Below, one piece after another: positions 45,323 through 54,419 of a DNA stretch of 64,000 nt. Source of the DNA: Fidelibacterota bacterium (lineage in GTDB: Bacteria > Pseudomonadota > Alphaproteobacteria > Rhodospirillales > Rhodospirillaceae). Within the stretch, counting starts at the first letter, position 1. Every line of letters begins with the position of its first letter. The notes under the pieces were generated by a model. That model was not told the DNA's origin, made no database searches, and saw only the letters and a list, made by a program, of their open reading frames with translations. The stretch spans positions 1 through 64,000 of the forward strand of contig CANJRX010000010.1 of assembly GCA_947476895.1 (NCBI GenBank). The letters are read 5' to 3'. The translations under genes and the position numbers were made by a program.

Positions 45323-46518
45323 AAGCTTTTGGCCGCCGGGTTCGAAGAAAGGTCGGTATCGGTCAAGGGCATTGCAGCTTCACGCGCCACGATGCGTCCA
45401 TCTTTCGTAAGCCCGAAACGGTGGCCGCGCCACTCGAAACTGCGGCGCAAGAAGGCCGTGCACCATGACATCAATGCAAGAATATCGCGCAGCGGCAGCA
45501 GCCACAGGGCGCGCAAACCCTCGCGGTCGTTGAGGTAAGCGCTGGAGATCCAGGCCGCGGTGCCAAGGCGGATCACAAGGGCGAGAGCCAACACATCCAT
45601 GCCGATGCTGTCGAAATTGCGCGTGATTGCGAACAGCAGCGCAAAGGGAATGGCGCGCGTGAAAATCGTAAGCGCGAACCCGACAGGATTGGCGGCGCGG
45701 GTGTTCTGATCCCAATAGAGCTGATGATTCCACCAGCGTGTGAATGTCGGGTAGTCGGCGAGGATGTCGACGGTATGGGGCAAAAGCACCATGCGTTTGC
45801 CGAGACCGATCAGGCGGCGGCCCAGTTCGTAATCTTCCACGAGATATTCGCCGAGCGCAGCCATGCCGCCGGTGCGCTCTAAGTCCGACTTGCGGAACGC
45901 CACGCTGGCGCCGATGCAAAAGGGTGCGATCTGGTTGACGTGCGAGAACACCAGGCTCGGTACGAAATCGGTATTGAACGTCAGGAGTTCCAATTTTTCG
46001 AACCAACGGTCGGCCGCAATGGCGCGGTAAAGCGAGCAGACGTAGCCCACATCGCTGTCGCGCAAAGGTGCCGCCATGGTGCGCAGATAGTCGGACGCGA
46101 GACGCACATCGCTGTCGCTGATGATCAACACGTCGTGACGCGCGGCAGTGAGCGCGTTGACGAGGTTCTGCACTTTTCCATTCACCACCGGCTCGCTGGG
46201 CTTGATCACCAGGGTCACGCGGTCAGGGAATTCGGCTGCTAAGCGGCGCAAGAGCGGCAGCGCCGGCTCGTCGGTGCGCTGTACCGAGAGCACAATCTGG
46301 TAGTCAGGATAATCCTGGCGGCAGAGGCTGAGCAGGTTCTGCTCCAGGCCTTTGTCTAAGCCGTAGATCGGCTTCAGCACTGTGATGGGCGGCAGATAGC
46401 TTTCAGGCGTCGACTCAGCCTTGAAAAACTTGGCGGCTGTGTGGACCGACAGTGCGCCATAGATACTGCCCCCGATGACCGGGAGAAGCAGCGCTGCCTG
46501 AATGAGGTCGAATGCCAT
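45319..46518 (-). CDS. hpnI: Hopanoid glycosyltransferase HpnI (399 aa)
   Basis: A ceramide-glucosyltransferase-like GT2/GT21 enzyme that adds GlcNAc to bacteriohopanetetrol, the first step toward the cyclitol ether. An N-terminal helix (about 6-28) is followed by the GT core: ITVLKPIYGLDKGLEQNL, DSDVRLASDYL near 135, EDYELGRRL near 230 and a QxxRW-type RWWNHQLYWDQ near 265, then C-terminal membrane helices. It overlaps the epimerase and follows hpnJ by 19 bases. Confidence 0.93.
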   Translation of the reverse strand: MAFDLIQAALLLPVIGGSIYGALSVHTAAKFFKAESTPESYLPPITVLKPIYGLDKGLEQNLLSLCRQDYPDYQIVLSVQRTDEPALPLLRRLAAEFPDRVTLVIKPSEPVVNGKVQNLVNALTAARHDVLIISDSDVRLASDYLRTMAAPLRDSDVGYVCSLYRAIAADRWFEKLELLTFNTDFVPSLVFSHVNQIAPFCIGASVAFRKSDLERTGGMAALGEYLVEDYELGRRLIGLGKRMVLLPHTVDILADYPTFTRWWNHQLYWDQNTRAANPVGFALTIFTRAIPFALLFAITRNFDSIGMDVLALALVIRLGTAAWISSAYLNDREGLRALWLLPLRDILALMSWCTAFLRRSFEWRGHRFGLTKDGRIVAREAAMPLTDTDLSSNPAAKSL

Positions 46519-46537
46519 GATCAGGTAACTGGAAACT

Positions 46538-47989
46538 CTAAGCTGCGGTCTTTTTCTGGTCGCGGTTTTCGCGCTTGTTCAGGAACTTCATGAACTCGAC
46601 GCCTTCACGCAGGCGACGCTTCATCATTTCCCAATCCGTCAGCATCTCGGAGGTGATCTCCCAGATTTTGCCGGGGCGGAAGTAGTACTGCGAATAGAAC
46701 TGCTCGACGCTCTCGAAAATGTCTTCATGGCTGAGGTGCGGATAGCTGATCGAGCTCACCTGAATGCCCTGATCGGCCACCAAACGTCCGCCGTTGTCTT
46801 CTTCCAAGAGCCAGCCGTTCTGCTTGGCTTGGTTATAAAGGTAAGTGCCCGGATAAGCCGCGGCCAACGAAACCTGCAGCGTGTAGGGGTTCACTTCCTT
46901 CGCAAATGCGATGGTTTCTTTGATGGTCTCTTTGGTTTCGCCGGGCAGGCCGACGATGAAGGTGCCGTGGATTTTCAGGCCCAGTTCGCGGCAGTTCTTT
47001 GAGAACTCGCGCAGCTGCTCAACGCGCATGCCCTTTTTGATGTTGTGCAGGATCTGCTGGTTGCCGGACTCATAGCCGCAGACCATCAGGCGCATGCCGT
47101 TGGCCTTGAAGATCTCAAGCGTCTTGCGCGGCACGTTGCCCTTGGCATTGCACGACCACATCACGCCGAGTTTGCCGAGGCCTTTGGCGATCTCTTCGGC
47201 GCGCGGCAAATCGTCGGTGAACGTATCGTCGTCGAAGAAGAACTCCTTCACTTGCGGGAAGTATTCCTTGGCTTTGCGGATTTCATCGACCACGTGCTCG
47301 ACCGAGCGCGTGCGATAGACGTGACCGCCGATGGTCTGGGGCCACAGGCAGAAGGTGCAGCGCGATTTGCAGCCGCGGCCGGTATAGACCGACAGATACG
47401 GGTGATTCAGATAGCCGATGAAGTAGTCTTCAATCTTCAGGTCGCGCTTATAGACGTCCACCACATGGGGCAGTTCGTCCATATTGTGCAGCAGTTCGCG
47501 CGGCTTGTTGCGGATGATCTCGCCTTTGGCGTTGCGCCAGGTGAGGCCGTCGATGTCGGCGTAGTCTTTGCCTTCGGCGACTTCCTTACAGGTGAAATCG
47601 AATTCGCTGCCGGCGACCCAATCGAGCGATGTGCTGCCCTTCATGGACTGATAGGGATCGACCGCCACGTGGGCGCCGATCATGCCGATGATGATTTTCG
47701 GATTGCGTTGCTTAAAGGCCTGCGCCACGCGGATGTCTGACGGGAACGACGGGGTCGAGGTGTGCATGACCAATAATTCGTAGTCGTCGGCCATGGGCAA
47801 CACGTCATCGAGCGTTTTATCGCTGGCGGGCGCATCCACAAGCTTCGAGCCGGGCACAAGGGCGGCGGGCTGGGCCAGCCATGTCGGATACCAGAAGGAC
47901 CTGATTTCGCGCTTTGCCTGGTAACGGGACCCGGCGCCGCCATCGAAACCTTCAAAGGACGGCGGGTTCAGGAACAGGGTTTTCATCAT
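46538..47989 (-). CDS. hpnJ: Hopanoid cyclitol-forming radical SAM enzyme HpnJ (483 aa)
   Basis: A B12-binding-type radical SAM enzyme that contracts the glucosamine ring to the cyclitol head group of bacteriohopanetetrol cyclitol ether. An N-terminal Rossmann domain (about 1-170) precedes the radical SAM domain with CKSRCTFC near 207-214. Text such as GSRYQAKREIRSFWYPTWL is HpnJ-like. It lies between a second radical SAM gene (43 bases upstream) and hpnI. Confidence 0.93.
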   Translation of the reverse strand: MMKTLFLNPPSFEGFDGGAGSRYQAKREIRSFWYPTWLAQPAALVPGSKLVDAPASDKTLDDVLPMADDYELLVMHTSTPSFPSDIRVAQAFKQRNPKIIIGMIGAHVAVDPYQSMKGSTSLDWVAGSEFDFTCKEVAEGKDYADIDGLTWRNAKGEIIRNKPRELLHNMDELPHVVDVYKRDLKIEDYFIGYLNHPYLSVYTGRGCKSRCTFCLWPQTIGGHVYRTRSVEHVVDEIRKAKEYFPQVKEFFFDDDTFTDDLPRAEEIAKGLGKLGVMWSCNAKGNVPRKTLEIFKANGMRLMVCGYESGNQQILHNIKKGMRVEQLREFSKNCRELGLKIHGTFIVGLPGETKETIKETIAFAKEVNPYTLQVSLAAAYPGTYLYNQAKQNGWLLEEDNGGRLVADQGIQVSSISYPHLSHEDIFESVEQFYSQYYFRPGKIWEITSEMLTDWEMMKRRLREGVEFMKFLNKRENRDQKKTAA

Positions 47990-48032
47990 GACGGGAGGCC
48001 CTTTTGGCAGTGCAATATCAAGATCGAAACTA

Positions 48033-49196
48033 TCAGAAACGAATTAGCCACGGCAGCTCTTCCATAACCGCGCCGAGTGAGCCTAAATTCCCCTTTCGGG
48101 TCAAGGCCTTAACTCCGCCTACGATGTCACCTTTTTTAAGCGCCTGATAGGTGTCGTGGACGGATACGCCGACGTGGTGCATGACCGAGGAATCCCGGTA
48201 ACAGTCGATCATGCAGCGGGTGCAGCCGTCGCGGACCAGCTTGGTCTCGTCGAACTCGCTGATGTGGCACATGGGCTTTTCCCAATAGTGGCAGCGCCAC
48301 AGCATGAGATCCCAATCGAGATAGAAATAGCGGAAGCCGCCGAGGCAGGGGAATTTCTGCTCGTCGCCGGTGATGTAGCGCTGCATCTCTTCCAGGCCCG
48401 CTGTGGGGTTCAGGACGTGGATGCCGGATTTCTTCAGCGCTTTGACCTTGTCGAAGGCCGCCAGCAATTCTTCTTTCGAATAATTGACGAGCTCTGACGT
48501 CGAGAAACCAAGGAAGTTGGAGCCGAGTTCCGTGACCGGGTACGAGAACGTGACCGCGCCAAAGCCCAGCGACAATAAAAACTCCGGCAGCTTTTCATAG
48601 TCGAGCAAGCGGCTCATCGTGACCGAAGCTGTGGACTGCACGCCAAGTTCTTTCAGCACGCGGTTGGCGTCTTTGATCTTCTCACAAACGCCCGGCAGAC
48701 CGCGGTTATTCTCGTGTGCTTCAATCTCGGCGGCATCGATGGAAATGATGAAGCTGGAGGTGCCGGCAGCGTGCAGCGCCTTGATCTTCTCGGGCTTAAA
48801 CAGCCCGCCGTTCGAAACCAGCATGACCTTCATGCCGAGGTTCGAGGCATGCTGCGTGAATTCGATCAGGTTCGGGTGCAGCGTCGGCTCACCACCTGTC
48901 CACACCATGTAGCGCACGCCGTTGCGATAGAGCGTATCGATGGCGTCCAGGGCACCCTGGCGCTCAACGTACTTCCATTCCGACTTCGGAAACTTGTCGC
49001 GCGCGAAATTGCAGAAACCGCAGTTGGCGTTGCAGGCATTGTTGAGCGCGAACTGCGCGAAGCCCGGACCGCCCTTGTCGAGCACCAGCCGCAAGGTGTC
49101 GAAAGACACCGGGTTGGCCCCCGGCTTTTGCGCGGCCTTTACGGGCTCGGGAGTTTTTAGGACGCGAAGTTGGGCGGTTTGTTCAATCTGCGACAT
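48033..49196 (-). CDS. Second radical SAM enzyme heading the hpnJ-hpnI operon (387 aa)
   Basis: A radical SAM protein with the cluster motif CNANCGFC near 54-61, glycine motif WTGGEPT near 98, and several later Cys (CLGGF, CHYW, CTRCMIDCY), suggesting a SPASM/twitch-like domain with extra iron-sulfur clusters. It is different from HpnH and HpnJ. As first gene of the unit with hpnJ, hpnI, epimerase and hpnL, it is a candidate for hopanoid head-group chemistry. Its start has a weak ribosome site. I cannot name a known function. Confidence 0.85.
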   Translation of the reverse strand: MSQIEQTAQLRVLKTPEPVKAAQKPGANPVSFDTLRLVLDKGGPGFAQFALNNACNANCGFCNFARDKFPKSEWKYVERQGALDAIDTLYRNGVRYMVWTGGEPTLHPNLIEFTQHASNLGMKVMLVSNGGLFKPEKIKALHAAGTSSFIISIDAAEIEAHENNRGLPGVCEKIKDANRVLKELGVQSTASVTMSRLLDYEKLPEFLLSLGFGAVTFSYPVTELGSNFLGFSTSELVNYSKEELLAAFDKVKALKKSGIHVLNPTAGLEEMQRYITGDEQKFPCLGGFRYFYLDWDLMLWRCHYWEKPMCHISEFDETKLVRDGCTRCMIDCYRDSSVMHHVGVSVHDTYQALKKGDIVGGVKALTRKGNLGSLGAVMEELPWLIRF

Positions 49197-49229
49197 GAAA
49201 TTCTTTTGCTGAGGGGCGCGAGACCCGCG

Positions 49230-49291
49230 CCTATACTCCGTCCCCTATGCTGTTGTCTTATAAATGACAATTTTTCGCGGTGCAGTATAGG
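49230..49291. promoter_or_regulatory. Divergent promoter region with inverted CCTATACT boxes
   Basis: The 115 bases between the radical SAM start (49196) and hpnM (49312) hold CCTATACT at 49230-49237 and its complement AGTATAGG at 49284-49291. Each contains TATACT, a plausible -10 box reading in opposite directions. Paired -35 boxes are not clear. The two sites could also be halves of one operator. Confidence 0.35.
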
Positions 49292-49311
49292 TCCAACTGA
49301 GGGAGCCCGGC

Positions 49312-49941
49312 ATGTTTAGCAGCTTATTTAGGAAATTGTGGCTTTTGGGTCTCCTGCTTGCCGGGGCTTCCCTCACTTTTGGTTCAGCTGTGGCACAAGA
49401 TGCGGCGCCGACCGCAGTGGTAGAGCGCTTTCACGCCACGCTCATCACGAATATGAAAAACGGCAAGGCGCTCGGCTTCGACGGCCGCACCGCCAAGTTG
49501 ACGCCCGTGGTGAAAGAAACTTTCGACATCCCGACCATGGCGCGCATTTCGACCGGCGCGGCGTGGGGAAAAATGTCTGAGGCCGAGCACGCCGACATCA
49601 TCGCCGCGTTCACCGCCTGGACCGTGGCCAACTACGCCGGCAACTTCAGCGCCTTCGACGGCGAAAGCTTCGAGACCAAAAGCCAATCGCCCGATGACGG
49701 CAAAGGTAACATCCTGGTCAACACGCTCTTGAAGCCCAACGGCATGGCGCCGGTGGCGTTCAATTACCGTATGCAGAAGATTGGTGGCAGCTGGAAGGTG
49801 GTCGACATTTATCTCGACGGCGCCATCAGCCAGCTTGCAACTTTCCGCGCACAATTCGCGGCGGTACTGAAGCAGGGGAGTGCTGCTGATCTTGTGGCGC
49901 ATATGAAGCGCTTGGCGGCGGAAGCGAAGAAAGAGACTTAA
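49312..49941 (+). CDS. hpnM: Hopanoid-associated MlaC-like periplasmic protein HpnM (209 aa)
   Basis: An exported protein of the MlaC/Ttg2D lipid-carrier family. The signal peptide spans about 1-28 (cut after AVA). The mature part shows VVKETFDIPTMARISTG and a late INYRM-like strand followed by WKVVDIYLDG, all family features. It likely carries hopanoid or phospholipid through the periplasm with HpnN. GGGAG precedes the ATG. Its stop overlaps the stop of the convergent hpnN. Confidence 0.93.
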   Translation: MFSSLFRKLWLLGLLLAGASLTFGSAVAQDAAPTAVVERFHATLITNMKNGKALGFDGRTAKLTPVVKETFDIPTMARISTGAAWGKMSEAEHADIIAAFTAWTVANYAGNFSAFDGESFETKSQSPDDGKGNILVNTLLKPNGMAPVAFNYRMQKIGGSWKVVDIYLDGAISQLATFRAQFAAVLKQGSAADLVAHMKRLAAEAKKET

Positions 49942-52544
49942 GCTTTTTCTGGCGGCTTACCCAACAGCGCCGGCAGGAAGATCAGCGTCGCCAGCAACGT
50001 ATACGCCAGCGCCAGCGTCAGAAGAATTCCCAAGCTCGCCGTGCCAGTATGTTTGGAAATCGCGAGGCTTCCAAAAGCCGCGGCCGTTGTAAGCGCGCTG
50101 TAAAGCATGCCGCGCCCGGCGGGTGAAGCCAGCAACACGCCTTCGCCATCACGCCAGGCCGTGACAAAATAAATTGGGAACGTCACGCCGATGCCGAGCA
50201 ACAGCGGCAGCGCGATGATGTTGGCGAAGTTGATGGCGAGGCCCATGACCGAAAAGGTGCCCAGCGTCAGTAACGATGCCAGTAGCAATGGTGCCAGCGC
50301 GCGCGCGACGTCGGCAGGCCGGCGAAAGACAATGAACAGCAAGATCGTGATGGCGACCAGCGCCAGCACGGCGGCGGTCATGAAGGCGCGCGTTACGATA
50401 TTTCCGCTTTCGTAAATAATCAGCGGCTCGCCGATGGCGTCGGGTGCGACGGCTTGCACGGCTTTCAGGAAACGGTTGAGGTTTTCGGCCTCGGCTCCGG
50501 CTTGGCGCGGGAAGGCTTGCACGCGGTAACGGCCATCTTTGGCCATGAAGCTCGCGCGGATGTCGTCGGGCAAATCTTCGAGGCTGACGGGCGCCGGGCC
50601 TAAGCCGGCGGCGAGCGGCGCAATCGCGGCATCGAAGCCGGTTAACAGTGACGTCGAAAGTTTGTCGAAGTTTTCCTGTGTTGGGTTTCCAAGCAAGCGG
50701 TCAAGCACTGTGACAAGGCGCTGCCCGGCATCGCGCAAGGGGCCGGTTGCACCCGGTTTCTCGACATAAGCTTTGGCTTCATCGCGGGCGAGCTGGGCCG
50801 CGCTAATCAGCTCCGCATGCGTCGGCGCTGGTTTCTGCGCGACGCCCGGCGTCAGCACTGGCCCCATCAGGAACGAGAGCTCCTGAATCGCCATCAGCTT
50901 GTCGGTTTGGTTTTCGGGGATGACGTCGAAGATCGTCAACGTGTGGCCAACTTCCGGCACATTGTTCAAACGCGCGGCCAAGGTTTTGGCTTCGTCCGCC
51001 GTTGAAACCAGCACGCTCATGGAGTTGGGATTGATCAGCGGATCGTCCATCAACTCCAACGCGGTCGACATTGACTCAGTGGTGGGGTCTTTCAGCTTCA
51101 AGGGATCGAAGTCGAAGGCGAGTTTGGGTAAGGCCGCCAAAGCAGCAACAGCCAAAATCGCCGTCGCGGTCAGCACAAGTTTGCGCTTCGCCAGCAGCAC
51201 CGCGTTGATGGGCGCAGCCCAACGGTAGCCCACTTCGGCCTGTTCGCCCGGCACACGCATCAGGCGCAGCAGGGCCGGCAGGAATGTGAAACTGAGAACA
51301 AGCGCGATGATCATGCCGCCGCCCGCAATGACGCCGAGCTGCGATACACCGCGATATTCGGTCGGCAGGAATGAGAAGAATCCAAGCGCCGTAGTGGCGG
51401 CGGCGAGGGTGAGGGGCTTGGCCATCACCGCGCCGGCCGCATCAAGTGCTGCGTCGAGGCTACCTTCGCCGCGCGCATGGCGTTCAGCGCGGTATCTCAT
51501 GGCGAACTGAATGCTGAAATCGACCGCGATGCCGACGAACATCACGGCAAACGCGACGGAGATGAGATTGAGTTCGCCAATGGAAATCGTCGCCCAGCCG
51601 AGCGTGAGCAGAAAGCCGACCAGCAACGTTATCAGCGCCGCGAACACGAGGCGCGCCGAACCCAGCGCCATAAACAAGAGAATGCCGACCAACACGACAG
51701 AGATAAGGCCTGATGTGCCTGTACCTTCGGCCACGGTCGCGAATTCCTCATCCGACAACGGAATCTGTCCGGTGAGACGCACGCGAATGCCGTTCTCGGG
51801 CGTCAGGCCCAACTCGCGCGCGGCGTCGCGGATGGCAGCGCTGGCAACGCCGCCTTGCTCCAAGGCTGAAAGGTCGAGCTTGGGCTGGGTCAGCACCATG
51901 GCCCGGGCCGACATGCCCGCAGGTCCGAAGCCTTTGAACAAACTCGCCCAGTTCAAAGTGGCCGGTTTGTTGTCGAGCACTTTTTCAATAACACCGGACG
52001 CCTCTTGGGCAGCGGGTGCGATTTGCGCGGCGGCGGTTTCGCCTTCACGCGCGGCGCGGAAGGCAAACTCAAACAGGCGGAAAACGCCGCGCGCGTTTCT
52101 ATCGGTGGCGATGGCGCCCAGGAACGGCTGCGCGCGCGCGAGTTCAATGGAGAGGTCATCCAACTCATCAGCGGAGAGATAGAGGAGACCATTGCGGGAG
52201 AAGAAGTCGCCGCCGGTCGGGTTCTGTACGCTGAGAAAAATATCGCTGCGCGGTTTCAGCTTCTCGGTCAGCTTATTGGCCGCGGCTTGGGCTTCCATGG
52301 CTGACGCGGCGTCGATCACGGCAACGATCAAATCCTGCTCTGCGGGAAACTGTGCGTCGAAGCGCGCTTGGGCCTCGCGGAAGTCGAGACCGGAATCAAA
52401 CAGCGCTAGAGAATCGGTGTTCATGCCGAGGCCGCGCAAGGCGCCGAACACGGAGCCGGCGGTCAGCAGCAGGATCAGCAATATCGCAACGGCCGGTTTG
52501 CTCCGGCAGGCGCGTACGAGGTTTTGGGCGAAGGTGCTCAACAT
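49938..52544 (-). CDS. hpnN: Hopanoid RND-type transporter HpnN (868 aa)
   Basis: A large inner-membrane RND/MMPL transporter that moves hopanoids toward the outer membrane. It has one N-terminal helix, a periplasmic domain (about 40-250), a block of five or six helices (about 260-430), a second long periplasmic domain and a second helix block (about 715-860). The sequence AVMFVGIAVDFSIQFAMRYR in the first block is the usual RND core. It converges on hpnM, its presumed partner, with stops overlapping. Confidence 0.94.
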   Translation of the reverse strand: MLSTFAQNLVRACRSKPAVAILLILLLTAGSVFGALRGLGMNTDSLALFDSGLDFREAQARFDAQFPAEQDLIVAVIDAASAMEAQAAANKLTEKLKPRSDIFLSVQNPTGGDFFSRNGLLYLSADELDDLSIELARAQPFLGAIATDRNARGVFRLFEFAFRAAREGETAAAQIAPAAQEASGVIEKVLDNKPATLNWASLFKGFGPAGMSARAMVLTQPKLDLSALEQGGVASAAIRDAARELGLTPENGIRVRLTGQIPLSDEEFATVAEGTGTSGLISVVLVGILLFMALGSARLVFAALITLLVGFLLTLGWATISIGELNLISVAFAVMFVGIAVDFSIQFAMRYRAERHARGEGSLDAALDAAGAVMAKPLTLAAATTALGFFSFLPTEYRGVSQLGVIAGGGMIIALVLSFTFLPALLRLMRVPGEQAEVGYRWAAPINAVLLAKRKLVLTATAILAVAALAALPKLAFDFDPLKLKDPTTESMSTALELMDDPLINPNSMSVLVSTADEAKTLAARLNNVPEVGHTLTIFDVIPENQTDKLMAIQELSFLMGPVLTPGVAQKPAPTHAELISAAQLARDEAKAYVEKPGATGPLRDAGQRLVTVLDRLLGNPTQENFDKLSTSLLTGFDAAIAPLAAGLGPAPVSLEDLPDDIRASFMAKDGRYRVQAFPRQAGAEAENLNRFLKAVQAVAPDAIGEPLIIYESGNIVTRAFMTAAVLALVAITILLFIVFRRPADVARALAPLLLASLLTLGTFSVMGLAINFANIIALPLLLGIGVTFPIYFVTAWRDGEGVLLASPAGRGMLYSALTTAAAFGSLAISKHTGTASLGILLTLALAYTLLATLIFLPALLGKPPEKA

Positions 52545-52572
52545 GAGCGGAGTATAACGCTACTCCCTGGCG

Positions 52573-53433
52573 CTAGTACCCATCATCTGCAGACCAGTCG
52601 CTGGTCCAGCGTGGGTCGGTGGCGCTCCCGGCGCGCAGGAAACGGATGTCCGTGGAAATCCGCATGTGATCGGTATCGCCCGGATCGGTCGAGGCATGAA
52701 CGATGGTCGGCGTGTGAATGACCACGTCACCGGCGCGGTAATCGGCAGAGAGCCAGCGGCGGCCGGTGCGGTCGGCAACCCATTTGAGATCGTGGCTCAA
52801 AGGCCGCTTATCGCTACGGTCGGTGGGCGCGGCGTCGCGCACGTTACTTTCCAGATCGGGGTCCTGATGAGACCCTTCGAGATACAAAAGTCCGCCGGAG
52901 ATGAGGGGGCTATCGCCGAGTGGCACCCAGATGGTCACCACGTCGGCGGCCACACCTTCTATATAGGTGCGGTCCATGTGCGGGCGGCTGGCGACTTGGC
53001 GGCCCGGCAGGAAGTGGCGCAAGGGCGTGCGCTTGATGCGCGTCGCAGGCGCATCAAAGAACGTCTCGGCCAAAGCCTTGAACACCGGCAGGTTGGCGAA
53101 ATCCTGGAAAACGCCGGAGCGCACGAAGTCGTGGGCCGGGTGACCAGGGAATCCATGGCGCGGCAGATCGGCGGGCACTTGGCCGGTGAACGCGCCGCGG
53201 CGTGTATCGCCGTCTTTGCAAAGTTCGGCCGGAAAGCGGCTGAGATAGGCCTCGCGCAAATCGAGCACGACGTGCACCGGGATTGCGTCGCGCAGCATCA
53301 CGTAGCCGTCGGCGTTGTAACGCGCGCGCAAGCTCGCGGCATCGACCGTCGGATCGGTGCTCTTGAGTTCGGCAAAATAATGCGGTGTGAACGGGATCGA
53401 AGCGCCGTTCGAGGTGAGTGTCGCGAGCGTCAT
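52573..53433 (-). CDS. Phytanoyl-CoA dioxygenase family (PhyH-like) enzyme (286 aa)
   Basis: An Fe(II)/2-oxoglutarate oxygenase of the PhyH type. The iron ligands are HMDRTY (His and Asp near 150) and a distal His in HTPTIVHAS near 245, with Arg a few residues on to bind 2-oxoglutarate. The GLLYLEGSH strand and YRAGDVVIHTP are family marks. The ATG at 53433 is preferred to an upstream TTG. It lies between hpnN (28 bases) and hpnK (94 bases) on the same strand, so hydroxylation of a hopanoid is possible but unproven. Confidence 0.85.
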   Translation of the reverse strand: MTLATLTSNGASIPFTPHYFAELKSTDPTVDAASLRARYNADGYVMLRDAIPVHVVLDLREAYLSRFPAELCKDGDTRRGAFTGQVPADLPRHGFPGHPAHDFVRSGVFQDFANLPVFKALAETFFDAPATRIKRTPLRHFLPGRQVASRPHMDRTYIEGVAADVVTIWVPLGDSPLISGGLLYLEGSHQDPDLESNVRDAAPTDRSDKRPLSHDLKWVADRTGRRWLSADYRAGDVVIHTPTIVHASTDPGDTDHMRISTDIRFLRAGSATDPRWTSDWSADDGY

Positions 53434-53526
53434 AGTCCCCAACGTAATAATTGTATTTTCATCCTATCGGGCGAAGCCGGGAATGCAAGGCCCTGGGAAA
53501 TATAGTGAAACAACATGACTAAAAAA

Positions 53527-54354
53527 TCACGTACGTAGGGGTGCGAGGGGCAAATCACTGAAACCCTTGGGCATTAAGCCAAGGGCTTGCAGGCGCAGGG
53601 CTACGGGCCGGCTGGTCAGGGCGTGCAGTTCGCCCAGACGATCATAGCCGGGCGCGTTGGCTTCCAGCATCGCGGTCGCCGTCGTGGCGGGATGAAAATA
53701 GAACTCGCTGACGCCGTCCTGAAGCTTGTCTAAGGCGGACAGCACGCGATCTTCCGTGAGATGGCCAGTGTCGCGTAAGCCCACCAGCACATCGTTGATG
53801 CGAAGGCCCGCGTTCTTCAATCGGCGGCGCATGAGCCAGAGCCACAACGCCAATCCCGGCTGCGGCGGTTCGCGCGGCACGCGCACGCCCGCACTCTGCC
53901 AGCCGAATTCGCGCAAAAGATCGAGCATGATCGTGAGCACCGTGGGGTGCAGATGCATATGGTTGTGGGCGTTGACGTGATCGAGTTTAAGCCCCGTCGC
54001 GCGGAAGGCCTCAAACTGCGCGCGGATTTCTTTTTTGAGATCGCGGCGCGCGGTGGGAGAGAAGAACCACTTGATGCCGGCGCTGACGAGGTTCGTGGAA
54101 AAAAGGCCCGTGCCATCTACCAGTGACGGAATTTCGTGCGCGGGAAGTAACGGGCGTCCATCCACCAAGGTCAGATGCAGGCCGACTTTCAGCCGCGGCA
54201 GGCGTCGGGCGCGCTCAAGTGCATCGGCGGCGGCGGGCGCGGCGACCATCAGGCTCGCGGCGCTGAGCACGCCTTCGCTATGGCCCTTTTCGACTGCGGC
54301 ATTCACCTCGGTGCAGAGGCCAAAATCGTCGGCGGTGAAGATGACTTGTTTCAT
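53527..54354 (-). CDS. hpnK: Hopanoid deacetylase HpnK, ChbG/YdjC family (275 aa)
   Basis: A metal-dependent deacetylase that removes the acetyl group from the N-acetylglucosaminyl hopanoid made by HpnI, ahead of HpnJ. The metal site is TADDFGLC (Asp9-Asp10) plus NAHNHMHLHP near 129-138; GLHLTLVDGRPL near 58 fits the family. Length is typical. It is divergent from hpnA with 65 bases between starts. Confidence 0.92.
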   Translation of the reverse strand: MKQVIFTADDFGLCTEVNAAVEKGHSEGVLSAASLMVAAPAAADALERARRLPRLKVGLHLTLVDGRPLLPAHEIPSLVDGTGLFSTNLVSAGIKWFFSPTARRDLKKEIRAQFEAFRATGLKLDHVNAHNHMHLHPTVLTIMLDLLREFGWQSAGVRVPREPPQPGLALWLWLMRRRLKNAGLRINDVLVGLRDTGHLTEDRVLSALDKLQDGVSEFYFHPATTATAMLEANAPGYDRLGELHALTSRPVALRLQALGLMPKGFSDLPLAPLRT

Positions 54355-54419
54355 GTATTCAGAGACGCTTATTTGCTAAGTCTACAGCCCCAAACACGGG
54401 AATCGCTATAGGACGTAAG

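Noticed and set aside
52666-53505. A 279-codon plus-strand frame
   Set aside because: Antisense to the PhyH-type gene, which keeps its iron ligands.
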